A stretch of 64,000 nucleotides of DNA from Riptortus pedestris (GCA_019009955.1 CM032228.1:101046501-101110500), one strand, 5' to 3'. Positions 47,441 through 60,228 are shown, counted from the first letter of the stretch. Notes: a model not told the origin generated them from the sequence alone. Translations and numbers: made by a program.

Positions 47441-48600
47441 TTTTTTTTCCTTAATCGCTATAGACAGCGTCCGATGAGTAATACCTAACAGTATATTATT
47501 ATTTATATGTAGATGACCTGATTATTTACATTTGCACATGCGCAATTTTATATGCACTACAACTTCCACAAGATACCATTTACATGATAGAAGAATGGAG
47601 TTGTAGGAATGGGCTCAATTTATCATTCCATAAATCAAGACCAATTATTTTCTCTAAAAAATAATACTCCCTTCAATAAATCTAACACTTGAAAATATTC
47701 TAATCTCTTTGAATAATAACTTATGAATATTAGGTCTAATCTTTGAATCCAAGTTAACATGGACCATCCACATGAAAGAAATTCTTCATTGATGCAGAAA
47801 ATCTCTGAATCCCCTTATGGATTTTGGCTAACAATTTGGATTATGAAAAAATATTTAAACAAAATATACTAAAACATATTATCCTTAGAAAACTGGCAAA
47901 CTGAGCTTCGACTGAAATCTAACACAATACTCTAAAGCTAACCCGACGTCTGAACGTAAGTATCAAAAATATTTTACTTCTCTACTTACAGAAAAGAAAT
48001 AAGACCTTTTTAAATTCAGAAACGGGTCCAAAACGGAACAAGGAGTAGGGGAAGCTGCAATTGTTGGCTCAGCTAAATTTCAAATAAAGCTGCAAGATGA
48101 CACAAGCATATATACAGCTGAGCTGGAAACCCTGAAACTTGCGATAGACAACATTCCTGAAATTGCGAACATACTATAAAATAAGACACAACATTCATTA
48201 GAAAAAAAATATATACTACAAATCCACTCATCATTAAACAAAAGAATAACTATGTATTGCTTACCTGGACATACTAACATTAGACAAAGCGCAAAAGTAG
48301 ACGAACTCACCAAATCAGCTACCCAAAAAAGGACTAATGACACCATATAATGTACACACCAAAATATTCAAACCGAACCAAACATTTGATTCACACTTCA
48401 TGGCAAAATCTCGGATTGCCACTATTGACAACAAACTTCGAAAGCTTAAACATCTACTTCGCGAATGACCTTCTACAAAAAAGCTATTTAGAAAAGGAAA
48501 AGTAGTCCTAACGAGGTTAAGCATAGGCCATTCACGATTGACACGCACTTACTGGACATGAGAACCCGTCTGCCGATTATTATTAGAATAAATAATAATT
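47441..48600 (+). pseudogene. jockey-like LINE: RT end and RNase H
   Basis: Continues with DDLIIYI near 47514 (the YADD-type active site), then RNase H: FRNGSKTEQGVGEAAIVGSA (48017-48070), YTAELETLKLAIDN, LPGHTNIRQSAKVDELTKSA (48260-48320). It ends at about 48600, some 260 bases before the first exon of MBF2-f. Confidence 0.65.
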
Positions 48601-48787
48601 GAATCAAACAGTCTTGGTAACATTTTTAAGAAGAATGAATCCGTCTCAGAAAGAAGGTACACAAATTATAAATATTCATAATACAAGTCGGAAGATAAAG
48701 CGTATTAAGTATGAAATACTTGAGTGATATTAGGTAATAGGTTTTACAGTAGTTCACAGATAAAATACTACGAAGCAATAAAACTCT

Positions 48788-48831
48788 CAGAATATTTGAG
48801 GGGATCACAGTCTATAACTGACTGATATAAA
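48788..48831 (+). promoter_or_regulatory. Putative promoter of MBF2-f
   Basis: CAGAATATTTGAGGGGATCA is followed by a TATA-like GATATAAAC at 48823-48831. A similar CAGAATTATTGAGGAAATC precedes MBF2-g. TATA lies about 35 bases before the ATG, so the leader would be very short. Confidence 0.4.
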
Positions 48832-48859
48832 CGAAGGGGATAATCTGAGCAACTGAACC

Positions 48860-49008
48860 ATGCGGAACATAGCTGTTTATATTACCTTTCTTCTAGTGGG
48901 GGCTTTTCTGTTCTTGTGCACTCCTACGATTGGAGGAGAGTGGCCAGAGGACTGTGGAAAAAACAAGACTCACAACGTTTTCTTTGGAACCAAATGGTAT
49001 TACGATAG
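48860..49008 (+). CDS. MBF2 first exon without own second exon (MBF2-f)
   Basis: Exon 1 of 149 bases, ATG at 48860, donor GATAG|GTAAAT, phase 2. It encodes MRNIAVYITFLLVGAFLFLC, a signal peptide, then TPTIGGEWPEDC32G, sequon NKT, and HNVFFGTKWYYD-R. It is most similar to exon 1 of MBF2-g (TPTIGG, HNVF). No MBF2 second exon is present between 49010 and 51500. It may splice to the second exon of MBF2-g at 53057 as an alternative first exon, or its own exon 2 may have been lost. The frame and splice site are intact, which favours function. Confidence 0.6.
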
Positions 49009-49077
49009 GTAAATATAAATCGCCTTCATATTATTGAAATAATATAGTGTTGAAATGAATTCATAAACTCAAATAAA
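49009..49077. other. Short spacer
   Basis: Intron-like sequence after the MBF2-f donor; nothing recognised. Confidence 0.3.
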
Positions 49078-49852
49078 GATCCGTCAAGCAGGAGCTGCTT
49101 AAACTAAGCAGATTTTCCACGTCCTGGTATTCACTCTTGTAATCTCATCTCACCATATATTACATATTTCTATGTAAATCCGATGGGTAGGGGGGGGGAG
49201 GGATTGCTGAAAGCTGAAAACAAGTACAAACGGACAACTCACTTAATACTTGGCTTAAGGAAAAGTGTATAGAACGACCATGAATAGTTAAACAACAATT
49301 CTATAACATATTACGAACCGACTCATAATAATAGAAAAGTAATGATTTTTCGAATCCCCCCCTCTTTACACCCCACTATCCAGGAACAGCCCCACTATTC
49401 CATCAACAGTTGAGAGCTTCATTTTTTACTAAAACGGTTAAATGTCGAGTATGGAATAGATCAAATAAACATTTTCGAGTAAAGAACGAAAAATCTTAAT
49501 TGATGACGCCATCGCAAGTATTTGTATGCATCTTAAAATGTAAAAGTTCAATGAGCACTATATAATTGTGGAAATATTTTCAATTTTCGGAATCCCCTTC
49601 TCTCACTGGTCAGGGTTCAGCCATTAACGAACTTGACTTTTAATTTTATATAAAACGTTTAAATATGGAGTTTGGTAACGATTAAACAAACATTGCGACC
49701 GCTAGAGTGTTAACAGACAACAATAGTTTTGAACGGACCTCATTTTCGTCACTCATGGATAGGATCGATGTACATTTGAAGAAATATTTCGAAAATCACG
49801 TCATGAGTACAACCTCAATAGCTGATTTCCCATGGGGGAAATCTGCTAAAAA
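49078..49852 (-). mobile_element. HINE-like element downstream of MBF2-f
   Basis: Starts AGATCCGTCAAGCAGGAGC with AGCAGATTTTCCACG, has a G-rich block (49192-49205), a C-rich block (49345-49375), AACATTGCGACCGCTAGAG, and ends CTGATTTCCCATGGGGGAAA then TCTGCTAAAA. There is no (TA)n core; the core is replaced by CAATAG. Confidence 0.6.
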
Positions 49853-49989
49853 AATGTCCTCTTCGTTATTTCTGCAAAACAAGCGAATTCCTCTAATGAT
49901 GCAGAGAGTAGGGGTTCAATATAAATAAATAAATATTTTATTTTACCAAACGCACTATATTTCCTCTACAGAAGACAATATTTCTGATA

Positions 49990-50825
49990 TTTAAGGCTTC
50001 AATGTAAAATTATTGATCAAGTTCGTTAATGGCAAAAATTAGACCAGCAGGAGGGAAATTCGAAATATCTACGTAATTATTAGGATCAAAACTCTTGTAG
50101 TAAATATAACATTATTTACTGCAACATTATTTACTTCTAGTTTTCAACATTATTTGTATACAATTTTTGTCTAATTCAATTAAAAACCAAGATATTAGCA
50201 TTTTTAGTCTTAACCTTTCAATCAACCTCCACTCCTATACATCTCATATGACACAAGAAAGCTATATATACAGGCATATCCTAATCCAGGCGTAAATACC
50301 AATTTTCTTTTGTATGCGTACTTTTCTACATACGTGCTTTGGGACGACATCGATAACATGTTTTTTCAAACACACTTTTTTAAAGACATTCAATCGGAAA
50401 CAATTTTTCGTTGATCGATACCACACTCAATATTTAATAAACCTGAAGATCAACTTATCTATGGCCGTAATCCTGCATTGCAGAGGGGAAGGGGGAGTTC
50501 GAAGGGCATAAGATCAGGAGTTAGGAAATATCTCCGCTATTTTGAGTCATATTGGAAAATATTATACACTCAATTTCTCCATTTAATATTCTATATTTTT
50601 CTCTAACTTGATCATTAGACACGGGATTTGTGGTTTTTGTTTGCAGTCTTCAGTTAACCCCCCACAGATACTCATGGGATTTTATAGCACTAAACGTTCC
50701 TTGGTCAACTTAAATTTCAAGTCGTGTTTATTACAGGAGAAATAGAGAAACGAATTTGAGGTGGCAGTATGTCATTATTGCACGTGAGAAATCTGCTTAG
50801 AGCAGCACTGGCATGACGGGCCTTA
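49990..50825 (+). mobile_element. HINE-like element, diverged
   Basis: Shared pieces: TTGATCAAGTTCGTTAATGG, ACCAGCAGGAGGGAAATTCG, and the 3' end CACGTGAGAAATCTGCTTAG then GGCATGACGGGCCTTATTT. The middle is poorly matched, so the left border is uncertain. Confidence 0.4.
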
Positions 50826-51440
50826 TTTGCCTGTAATCGGCAAAAATAATTGCAATAGTAGTGACACAAAAAAAGCTAAGCTAAGGGTTGAGAGTAGGAA
50901 AGGGAAAGATGAAGGAGAAAGAGGTAAGAGAGTGTGGCAAAAAGGAAAATATAAAATCGAAAATACTGACCACCATATCAAAATGGAACAAAATCATGTT
51001 GAAAAAGTCATTTCCCACATTGCAGTTCTTAGAATTTAGTTTAATCAAATATCAAAGGCAATATTAGGTTGTTTTTTTTTTGGTTCCTCACAATGAAGTT
51101 AAGCTCTTTGTGGGATTTGTTAGGTATGAGAGCATCAAAGATTGTATGAGGCCTGCCTAGTTTAAGCAGCATCTATGTTACGGAAAGTTGGAATAAAATT
51201 AAATAGCAATATGTCACCAACAAACATTATTTGTACGAACACTGGAAATTCAGAGGTCATTCATTAAAGGTGATTAACAAGTGGTACTGTTCTCATTACA
51301 GAGTCAATAGCAAACAATTCATACTCACAATAGAAGAGAGAAGCATTTACATTCCAAGGTCTAAAAATAGTTGTGACATAATTGTCGTTAGACAAAGATT
51401 TACAATTCTTCTCCGATAATAAAAGAAATCATTGTAAAAT
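50826..51440. other. Noncoding, nothing recognised
   Basis: No gene or repeat recognised before the MBF2-g promoter. Confidence 0.35.
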
Positions 51441-51441
51441 C

Positions 51442-51477
51442 GTCAGAATTATTGAGGAAATCTTAGTCTTTTTAAAC
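51442..51477 (+). promoter_or_regulatory. Putative promoter of MBF2-g
   Basis: GTCAGAATTATTGAGGAAAT and a TATA-like TTTTTAAAC at 51469-51477. It resembles the MBF2-f promoter; the leader would again be short. Confidence 0.4.
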
Positions 51478-51503
51478 AAAACGATAGGAGGAACATCAGA
51501 ACC

Positions 51504-53312
51504 ATGCGACGATTAATTTTACCTATTTTGTTGTCCCTGGGTACCATTATTTTAATCTTGTGCACACCCACGATCGGAGGTGACTGGCCTGACAATTGTG
51601 GATCGAACCAGACTCACAACGTTTTCCTTGGGAACAAGTTGCCATATCAGAGGTAAATTGTATGGTTTAGTAAGATAAAAATAGTTTATTGAAAGTCTTC
51701 TTAGAGAATATGTAAAATTTCGATGTTGTTTTTATAATTCCTCTGGCAAATATCATTAATCTTGTGTTTGAAGAAATAGTTCAATTAATAATAAATGAAG
51801 AAATGAATTAGCACTGGTATGTTTTGTGTAAATTAGTGGTTCTTAAAATGCAGTTTATCTTAATAAATATTATAATTCATTGCAGTCATAAAGATAAGAG
51901 AAATTTAAAGTTTCCTAAGTAACAGATTAAATGATTTACTGGGAAATCTACGTTAGTTTACGCCATCATTGCTTATCATCATATAAAGATTTAGATATAA
52001 TATTTACTTTTTTGTCAGAATCTTAAAAAGATTCGGACAAGCTACTTTTATAAATAATTTCAATACTACGACAATGCTTTTGGTTAATTAATACAGTTTA
52101 TTTGAAGGTTTAGACTGTATTCCAATTCTGATTTTTTAAATGGGTGCTATTTATTCATGACTATTAGTGTGTTAACATCTTGAGGTTTTGGCTTAGTAGA
52201 GCGGAGATTTTGTTTTTTCAATAGGTAAATATTTTTGTTATTGATAGCATAAAAAAAGAGTATGCAACTGAACTTGTTGAAAATGTTGTGTTTTACAATT
52301 GCTGTTACATATGTTTTTAGGAAAAAAATTAATATAGGCATCTACTCTTCAGCTTATCTCCTTATTATTACATTAACAATAAGGCAATAAATTATGTTTA
52401 TTGAGCATAAATACCTCAAACTCTTCTCGCCGGACGGTTGCTATGTCAGATGAAAGGGTTAATGTACATCTAACGTCACCCAGGAACCTTCCGGGGCCAC
52501 AATGATTATTGGATCCCTAGAAATTCGATATTCAATGTATGTTTTCTTCTGTAACTGGAGATCAAGTTTGTCTAGTTAAAATGGGACCAGGAAGTGATGT
52601 GTTGAAAGAGGGGAAATGTCAATATCTCCGTTTATATGCTCCCAATAAAAACTGTTATATAAACAATATTCTTAGACTAATAAGTAATAAAATTGTTTTT
52701 CCATGCATTTTTCTGTATCTCAAGAATTGCCCAGTTTTTTTTCTTAAGTAAATTCATTCTTCTACTCAGGCAATATTCATAGAACTTAACATATATATCC
52801 ATCTTTTTTTTTTAGTCTTGTTTATTAAGGCTGCCATTAAGATAAAAATAGGGATTATTCCGACTACGGCTCCGGTGTGCCATGGTCACTTAGGAAATGT
52901 TCTTAGTTCGAGCAGGCCGAGCGTGGTGAAAGCTCTGGCTATTTCATCGGGGATAATTGATTACATTTTTACTTTATATATTTGGTATCCAAACTGTTTC
53001 CGTCCTGTTTATTTATTTATTCACTCCATCATGTAATAAATATTTTCATTTTTCAGGCTCCTCTACGTTAATCAAACTGTGAAACCTAAAAGCTTTGCAA
53101 GAAAGCTGAGTTTTGACGTTCAGATCCCACCTAAAAATGTTTATCAGAGTGGAGTCATCACCTACATAGAAGTGCTCGACCAGTTTAGGAATGGGAAAGG
53201 CGGATGTGCCTACTTGAAGAGCGGCGGCATTGGTCACAAAAACGTCACTCTACACATCAAGTCACAAAAGGGAGAGGGAGTTAATTTTGTAATTAACGTA
53301 TATGGCCATTAA
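51504..53312 (+). CDS. MBF2-family secreted protein (MBF2-g)
   Basis: Exon 1 is 51504-51652 (donor CAGAG|GTAAAT) and exon 2 is 53057-53312 (acceptor TTTTTCAG|G, stop TAA), phase 2, 134 residues. Signal peptide to about residue 26 (LPILLSLGTIILILC, TPTIGG). Mature: DWPDNC32G, sequon NQT, HNVFLGNKLPYQ-R. Exon 2 begins LLYVNQTVKPKSFARKLSFD and has VQIPPKN, VITYIEVLDQFRNGKGGC100AYLKSGG, NVTLHIKSQKGEG, INVYGH. Both Cys and the NVT sequon are kept. Secreted; function unknown. Exon 2 may also serve MBF2-f. The first exon is one residue pair longer than the minus-strand genes. Confidence 0.87.
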
Positions 53313-53689
53313 TAGCCAATTTCAACCATTAAATGTAAAACATTTATTTAAGAACCTCAAGATACTTCAGAATATATTATATGAATATATTTCGGTAGTA
53401 ATTTAAAAATAACTCAACCATCACTTTTATAATCATTCTTCACATATCCTTCTAACCAATAACCAATACCCAATCCTCATAAAACCAGCCAATATTCAAA
53501 CAAGAAAATTTAGTTTAAAGCGGTTGTATTTAGAGAAACTTTTCTTTGTTCAAGGTAAAGTTGATTTATTTGACCCACTAAAAAAAAAAAAATGAAAAAT
53601 TGAATTACAGACTTCAAGATCTGTATTCCGTGAAACTGGCAATGGATTCTGATAAACCTGGTCGAACTGGCAATACTAAATAATACGTT
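53313..53689. other. 3' flank, nothing recognised
   Basis: No clear AATAAA just after the stop; an A run lies at 53581-53592. Confidence 0.3.
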
Positions 53690-54840
53690 GTCCTAATCCT
53701 GTTTAAGGGATATCAACAACAGCCACCATATTTAAACACTTATAGTCTCTCAGTTCTCGCCCCTCCAAGTTATCCAGTGAGTGGGCTCAACGGATCTTGG
53801 AGATCCAGTTTTTCAGCAAGACAATTGTCAGGCTGTGTTTTAATCGCTCCACCATCAATTACAGTACTTACAACGACCATTCAAACAGATGCAGCTACAG
53901 TATACATCACCTTTCGGGTAAGCATATGCAATTTATACCTTCCACAAGAGATCGCGTTAAAACAGTAGACTTTCAAGACTTACTCTTACAACTGCCTAGA
54001 CAGTTACTATACTTAGAAGACGTGAATGTATTGAGTACGTACTGGAACTCCTCAAGAACTAATATCAGAGGACGCCTTATTGAAAATCTCTTATATACTA
54101 AGGACCACTAAACAATAACAGTCCAACCCACTTATGCCAACATACTCAAACATAGACCTACCGTCATCCTTCCCAGACGTACTCCCATGACTTACTTGGG
54201 AAACAAACCCAGACCCAATGAACAGTGTCCATTTCCCCATCATTACTAGTCTTGAATGCCCTCCTGAAAATATCCAAATTCCTCTCAAATACAACTGCAA
54301 AAATGCAGAGTGCGAAATACATTCAATCAGTCAACGACTATAACAATATAATATTACCAACTGCTGAGATATCCATACCAAAAATGAGTAAGAAACACAC
54401 ACCAGATCCTTGGTGGAACGATAAATGCAAAATAAACAGTGAAGGATAAAATCTCTGCCCTCGGCACGTTTGTGATACCCATCTGAAAAAAATGTAATTA
54501 ACTACAGAAAATCCAAAGTATTGTATTGTCCAATGTAAAAAAACAAAGCTGGATAAACTTCATATCAAATATGAGCAGAAAAAACTCCAGTAATATGGAC
54601 CAGTATCCGCCTTTTGCAGCATCGAAATAATGTACAACAAAAAGATGTCTTCGATAAGCTCGAACTTGAACGGAACTCGAGCAAACTGAAAGTGACTCAC
54701 AACATAGAAACCTGAAAGCAGTCATTTATCCCCAACAAATACTATAGCAACCAGTAGCTACACATGATAAGGCTCTCATGCCGAGTCTCAAACATAGACA
54801 TACTTTAACTTCTGATGGAAGTCACCTTTTATGGGGCATC
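53690..54840 (+). pseudogene. jockey-like LINE endonuclease fragment
   Basis: PPSYPVSGLNG near 53762-53790, ICNLYLPQEIALK, DFQDLLLQLPRQLLYLEDVN (53970-54025), GRLIENLL, then SQRL-type breaks, IPKMSKKHTPDPWWNDKC (54375-54430), WINFISNMSRKNS (54550-54590). It corresponds to the endonuclease and the first part of the RT linker of the element also seen at 45851. Confidence 0.65.
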
Positions 54841-55005
54841 TTGTATTTTTAAGGAAATTAAATTTAAGCTAACGATATACTTCTATTGAAGGTAATTACA
54901 TATTGTAAAGATCATCAGATCTGATGAAGGTCGGTGAAGTTATACTGGTTATGCCCGTATAGGTAGATCTAAGTCGTGAGGAATCGGGTGTTATGCATAG
55001 TATTA

Positions 55006-55172
55006 CTATTATTTATTAACGTCCACTTTTTGCTACTATGGATAATTGGTACGGATTATCTACAGGTCACCACCCTTTTCTACCAAGGTTGGGAATAAAG
55101 ATTTTATTTAGTGAGTACGTCGCTTAAATAAATTCCTACAGCCCAGGCGGGAATCGAACTCGCCACCCAAGG
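55006..55172 (-). mobile_element. tRNA-derived SINE, reverse
   Basis: TTATTTATTAACGTCCACTTT, GGTCACCACCCTTTTCTACC, GATTTTATTTAGTGAGTACG, CAGGCGGGAATCGAACTCGC (B box inverted, GGGAATCGAAC). Good match. Confidence 0.7.
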
Positions 55173-55970
55173 TTCACGATATGTATAGTATAATAACTAA
55201 GTTATTAATAGTGACCTATAAATAAGTAAAAACATTTCATTGAACTTAAAACGTTTTCATCAGACATCTTTGTTTTTATTTTTATTAGGGACACATTTTA
55301 TCAAGGAGCGCCTCATTACTCCATAGTTACTTAATAAGGTTATAAAATGATAACTACTAACACCTTCGGCATCTTGTAAACTTCTTGAATAATAATTAAG
55401 AACATTATTATAAATAGGTGAGCTTAAATACCTCTATGAAAGTGTATGGTAGAGATAAACTACTTTCATATTTTTAGTTTTTTTATTTTGTAGTGCTGTA
55501 AATAGCGTGACACGGAATAGGTAAGCTTCCAATATATTGAAGTAATGCGCAGTATACATGCAGTAAAAACAATTAGTTACATTTTTATGAAACTATGAAA
55601 GAAATTTAGTCGTGAGAGATAAATCTCTTACAATAATACCACAAACCGAATATTCTATCTTGAACACTATCAAAATAATGGTCACTAACTGGTCACTTAC
55701 CGGTTGTCTATGATAGTATATGTTTTAGATATTTCTAGATATCTTAGTAACGCCTAAGTATTATTGAACATTACACTTATGATTTAAAATTTTGCTTACT
55801 AAAACCTTAAAATAGCTAGTTCTCGGAAAGTCATTTATTGTATTTATATTGAAACATTGCGTAAATGATCGAAGGAAATGGAGATAATATGCATATCGGA
55901 GTAAATATTGACTTATAGAGCTGGAAATGTAACAGCCTCTGACTAAGAGATAACAACATGAGCAATAGTA
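55173..55970. other. 5' flank of MBF2-h, nothing recognised
   Basis: No gene. Some TAAATATT-type sequence lies upstream of the TATA box but no clear shared motif. Confidence 0.3.
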
Positions 55971-55973
55971 ACT

Positions 55974-55981
55974 TATATAAG
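55974..55981 (+). promoter_or_regulatory. TATA box of MBF2-h
   Basis: TATATAAG at 85-92 bases before the ATG, giving a leader of about 60 bases. The upstream motif of the minus-strand genes is not seen. Confidence 0.55.
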
Positions 55982-56065
55982 ACCGTAAATATGGCCAAGG
56001 TGACAAAATAGTGTTAGTCAGTGACAGGTATCTCGCTAGTCCGCATTTCTAACGACACTAAGATT

Positions 56066-59000
56066 ATGCGCCATCTTTTCATTCCATTTTTTGGGGCAGT
56101 TACTATTGCAATAATACTGCATTTCACGACTGCCTCTGCATATTATCCCCAATCCTACTGCGGGTACAATCGAAGCCACAACTTCTTCTATGGCAAGAAG
56201 TCGTTATACGACAGGTTAGTTATATATTCATTACAATTTTTTATTCAATTAGACGACAGTCATTCAAAGAAATTTCTTTTGAAATCAAAAGAACTAAATA
56301 AATCATACGTACATTCATTAATAAATAACACTTTTTTAAACAAACAAGCTTTTAACCCCTAGTAACAAAACTTTCATTACATCGAATTGATTATAAATAT
56401 ATGGGCTTTTTTAATTCCCCTATTTAGATCTATACAGTTCTACCCATACCCCCATGGAGATTAATGAAGTCTAATAATTCGGAAAAAGACTGACAGTAAT
56501 CTTTAAAGTTTTAGCAAACTGAATTTAAGTCAATGATAAACCACCCAAATTCATTCTATTTATTAACGGATCGATCAAAAACAAACAGCATTGGGTCTAA
56601 AGGAGCTGCAACCATTGAGACTTAGACTTACAGGTATAGATTGGCAACACAAGTATCTGTAGCGCAGGACTGTTACCATAACATTTCGAAGATTCAAGAC
56701 AGACCATATATCCTGTTATAACCATCTTCTTGGAGAACATAAACCATGCACACACATTAATTACTGAAATATTTTCAATTATATGTTCCTTAAATCATAA
56801 TAACAAAATAATTCGAAGGATACCTTGACATTCAGATATTAGACAGAGGACAAAAATTGACAAACAAACAAAATTCGTAACCAAACAGACGACTATTAAT
56901 ATTGCCAAAACAGTTTCAAACGACCTATATCACAAAGTTCGATCATTTACAGTAGGAGACCGGTAATCACATTGATTACTAACTGACACAAAACTTAGAC
57001 CAATAAAAACCAAGGGTGAATGCGTGATTCACCAACCAATACACCAATGTTGAACATGACATGTTGAAATTACTAAATCGACCATTTGACACATGCTTGA
57101 AAAATATAACATCAAAGTTTATTCCAGAATTTAAAAATAAACTAACACAATATTACATTACGCACTTTATCTTCATTTTTAGTAATCAATTCTTGTAATT
57201 AAATTTTATTCATTGGCCATTATGTTAATGTGCTTTGTACTTCAATATACTTTTTTTTTCTTTTTCTATGACGTTTTAAAAGAGATTCGATATTTGTATG
57301 TTTGTTATTTTTATTTTATTCATTATTACAATTTTTACTGTGTTCTTTGATTTCTATTTTGCTTAGAGTTGCTCTCGTTTCGCTTACTTTTTAAAAGTAC
57401 TATTGCCCAAGCTGCTAAGTTCTATATGTATTTAAATAAATAAAAGCCAAAAGTCAATACCTTGTATATAAATAGAATTTATAATTTTCCAATATACATA
57501 TACGCCCACATCAAAGGTGATTGGCATGATGTAAAGTGGCTCGTTGAATCTCTCTTTTGAGCAATCTATTTATTCCTCCATGAAAAATTTGATACTTTAT
57601 TTATATAGAATGGAAAATATTCCTTTAATATCTGAAGTTTTCTCGTATCCGTACTTTGCCTATTAGAATATAATAAAAGTTATCCCTAGTCAATGTTCGT
57701 ATTTCGATGTAGATCTATTGTATTTTAATTCTATATGTATTCGTAAATATTTATATTTTATAGATGTGATGGTGTGTGTGTGTGTAATATATTAACTAAT
57801 TCAGTTAGTAGTTCAGTCATATCATGGTGTATGTGAAGTTTTATTCGCTAAATGCAGTCTGTCAGTATATATTCTACCGTTAAGTGCTTGTTGCAGTATT
57901 TGCATATAGGGTTATCAGTCCTTGTCATTAAGTGTCTATGTGTCAGGTATGTGCGGCCGCTCCTGATTCTGGCAAGAACAACTTCCTCCCGTCTAGTTGG
58001 TGCTATTGGGTGATTGGTGTAAATGTCTCGGAGAGTTAGTAATGAATTTAGTGAATCGGAACAAATTAGTGTGTGTTTTGGGCTGTGATGATGTAGGGGT
58101 CGTGTTTTTTAGCGCCAACCAAATTGCGGGGACTTGAGTTCCGAGTATGCTGTTGTCGGATGGTAACTTTTCTGAAAAAACTTCTCTTTCCGTGATTGCT
58201 GCAGACCCAACTTTGTCATCGCTTTTGGATCAGTCAGTATACCAAAAAAAATTGAAGCTTTTCTTTGCTATAATGAGTTAAAGCAATTTTTGAAAAATAG
58301 TGTGGATGATGAGTCGGATTTTTTTAAAGTTTAGTAAAGATAGGTCTACAACGTACTTAATAAGCCAATAAGGCGTTTTAGGTAACCTTAGAGTACCATT
58401 CATTAGAGTAATATTCTCGCTTTGGATACCAAATAGACCCTCACCTTCATTATATCTGATAGCGAAAGGACGGATATGTGAGGGTTTGTTTTCGTAATAT
58501 TCCATCCTTGCAACATCCCCTAGGAAACGCTTGAGTTCTGTTATATTACTTCGCCATTAACTGCAGCTTTCTAATGCTGGTTCCCCAGCTTCAACAAGAA
58601 TACTTTCAATAGGGCTGGTCCTGAAGGCGCCTATTGCTAATCGAATACCTGTATTTTAAATTGTGTTAAGTATTTTGAGTGTATTGGGCTTGGCTGACGA
58701 GAATGCTATACTTCAAGAGATCTGGTGTAACATCGATAGAAGTTTGACATTATTTTCCTGTCATTACCCTATTTAGTATTACTTAGAATTCCCAAAAAAT
58801 GTAAGACTTTTCTATATTTATTGACAAGTTCCTTCAAATGGTTTACCCATGTAAGGTTTTTGTCAAAGTACACGCCTAAGAATTCCATTGTATGTAATTC
58901 TGTTATGGGTTTATTGTTCAGATAAAATTGGTAGAGCATGTCGTTTCGTTTCCGGGTGAATAGTTCGGTTTGAGTTTTAGCTGAAAAGAAAGTCAAACCA

Positions 59001-59419
59001 ACTTTGTCACTTCATATTTTAAGGAGCTTAATTGTCTCTTATTGCAATATATTAGTAGATCGTTAACATATAGGCACAACTGGATATCTCGTGTAATGTA
59101 TTCTTTTACGGTGTCCATACAAGTAATAAACAGAGTAGTGAGGAACACCCATTTTCTTGTTAAATATTTCTGAGGTGCAAGTGTTATTTCTTATTCTGAG
59201 TTGGTATTGTGGCAGGTGGAAGTGACTTCTAATGTTGGTAGGATGAAAGAATTGGCTATGCTTCCACTGTAACAATTTATTAAATTTATTGTTTTTTAGC
59301 AGATTTCCCTTAAGGGAAATCAGCTATTGAGGTTGTACTCATGACGGAATTTTCGAGATTTTACTTCAAATGTCCATCGATCCTACCTAGTAGATGACGA
59401 AAATGAAGTCCGTTCAAAA

Positions 59420-59463
<44 letters not shown>

Positions 59464-60174
59464 CTGTTACCGCTCTAGCGGTCGCAATTTTTGTTTTATC
59501 GTTACCAAACTCGGAATTTAATCGTTTTATGTAAAAAGGAAGATCAAGTTCGTTAATGGCTGAAATCGGACCAGTGGGAGGGGGGGTTTAGAGGGGAGGA
59601 TTTTCGAAAAGTCGAAATATCTCCGTTATTATGCGTCGGATCGAAACATTGTATAGAATAAATCTTATTGCAAATTCAATTTACTATAAATATTGTTCTA
59701 TACATTTATTCTGAATCTTGAATATTAACCGAGATATTTGCATTTGTATTCTGCGTGTGGTCGGCTATGTACGGCCTTTCCGCCGAGAGCTCTGGCGGCC
59801 GTTTCTGTAACTATTCGTCCCTCGTGAATAGGTTTAGAGGTTACTTACTACTACAGCTGTTATTAGGCAGATTTCTCTATTGTAAAACTTCACGTGGGAA
59901 ATCTGCTTAGTTTACGCAGCCTCTGCGTGACGGACTTTTTATTTCTTACTCTGAATGATCTGTTGGAAAGAAATCATCGAATAAATTGGAGGGCTTTACC
60001 TCTAACAACCAATTCAAAGAGCCTGGATACAATTTAATAACTATTTTTAATTGATTTAATTATTAAAAATAGTTTCAAATATACGCGTAGCTTTGGATAG
60101 TAGAAAAATTGTTTTTAATTGTTCCTTAAGTAATAATTTGAAAACACTTCCGAAAAAATGGTATGGAATATAAC

Positions 60175-60228
<54 letters not shown>

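Noticed and set aside
49010..51500. Hidden exon 2 for MBF2-f
   Set aside because: No frame with ITYIEVLD, GGCAYL, or VTLxxKSQR-like text was found; the interval holds HINE-like sequence.
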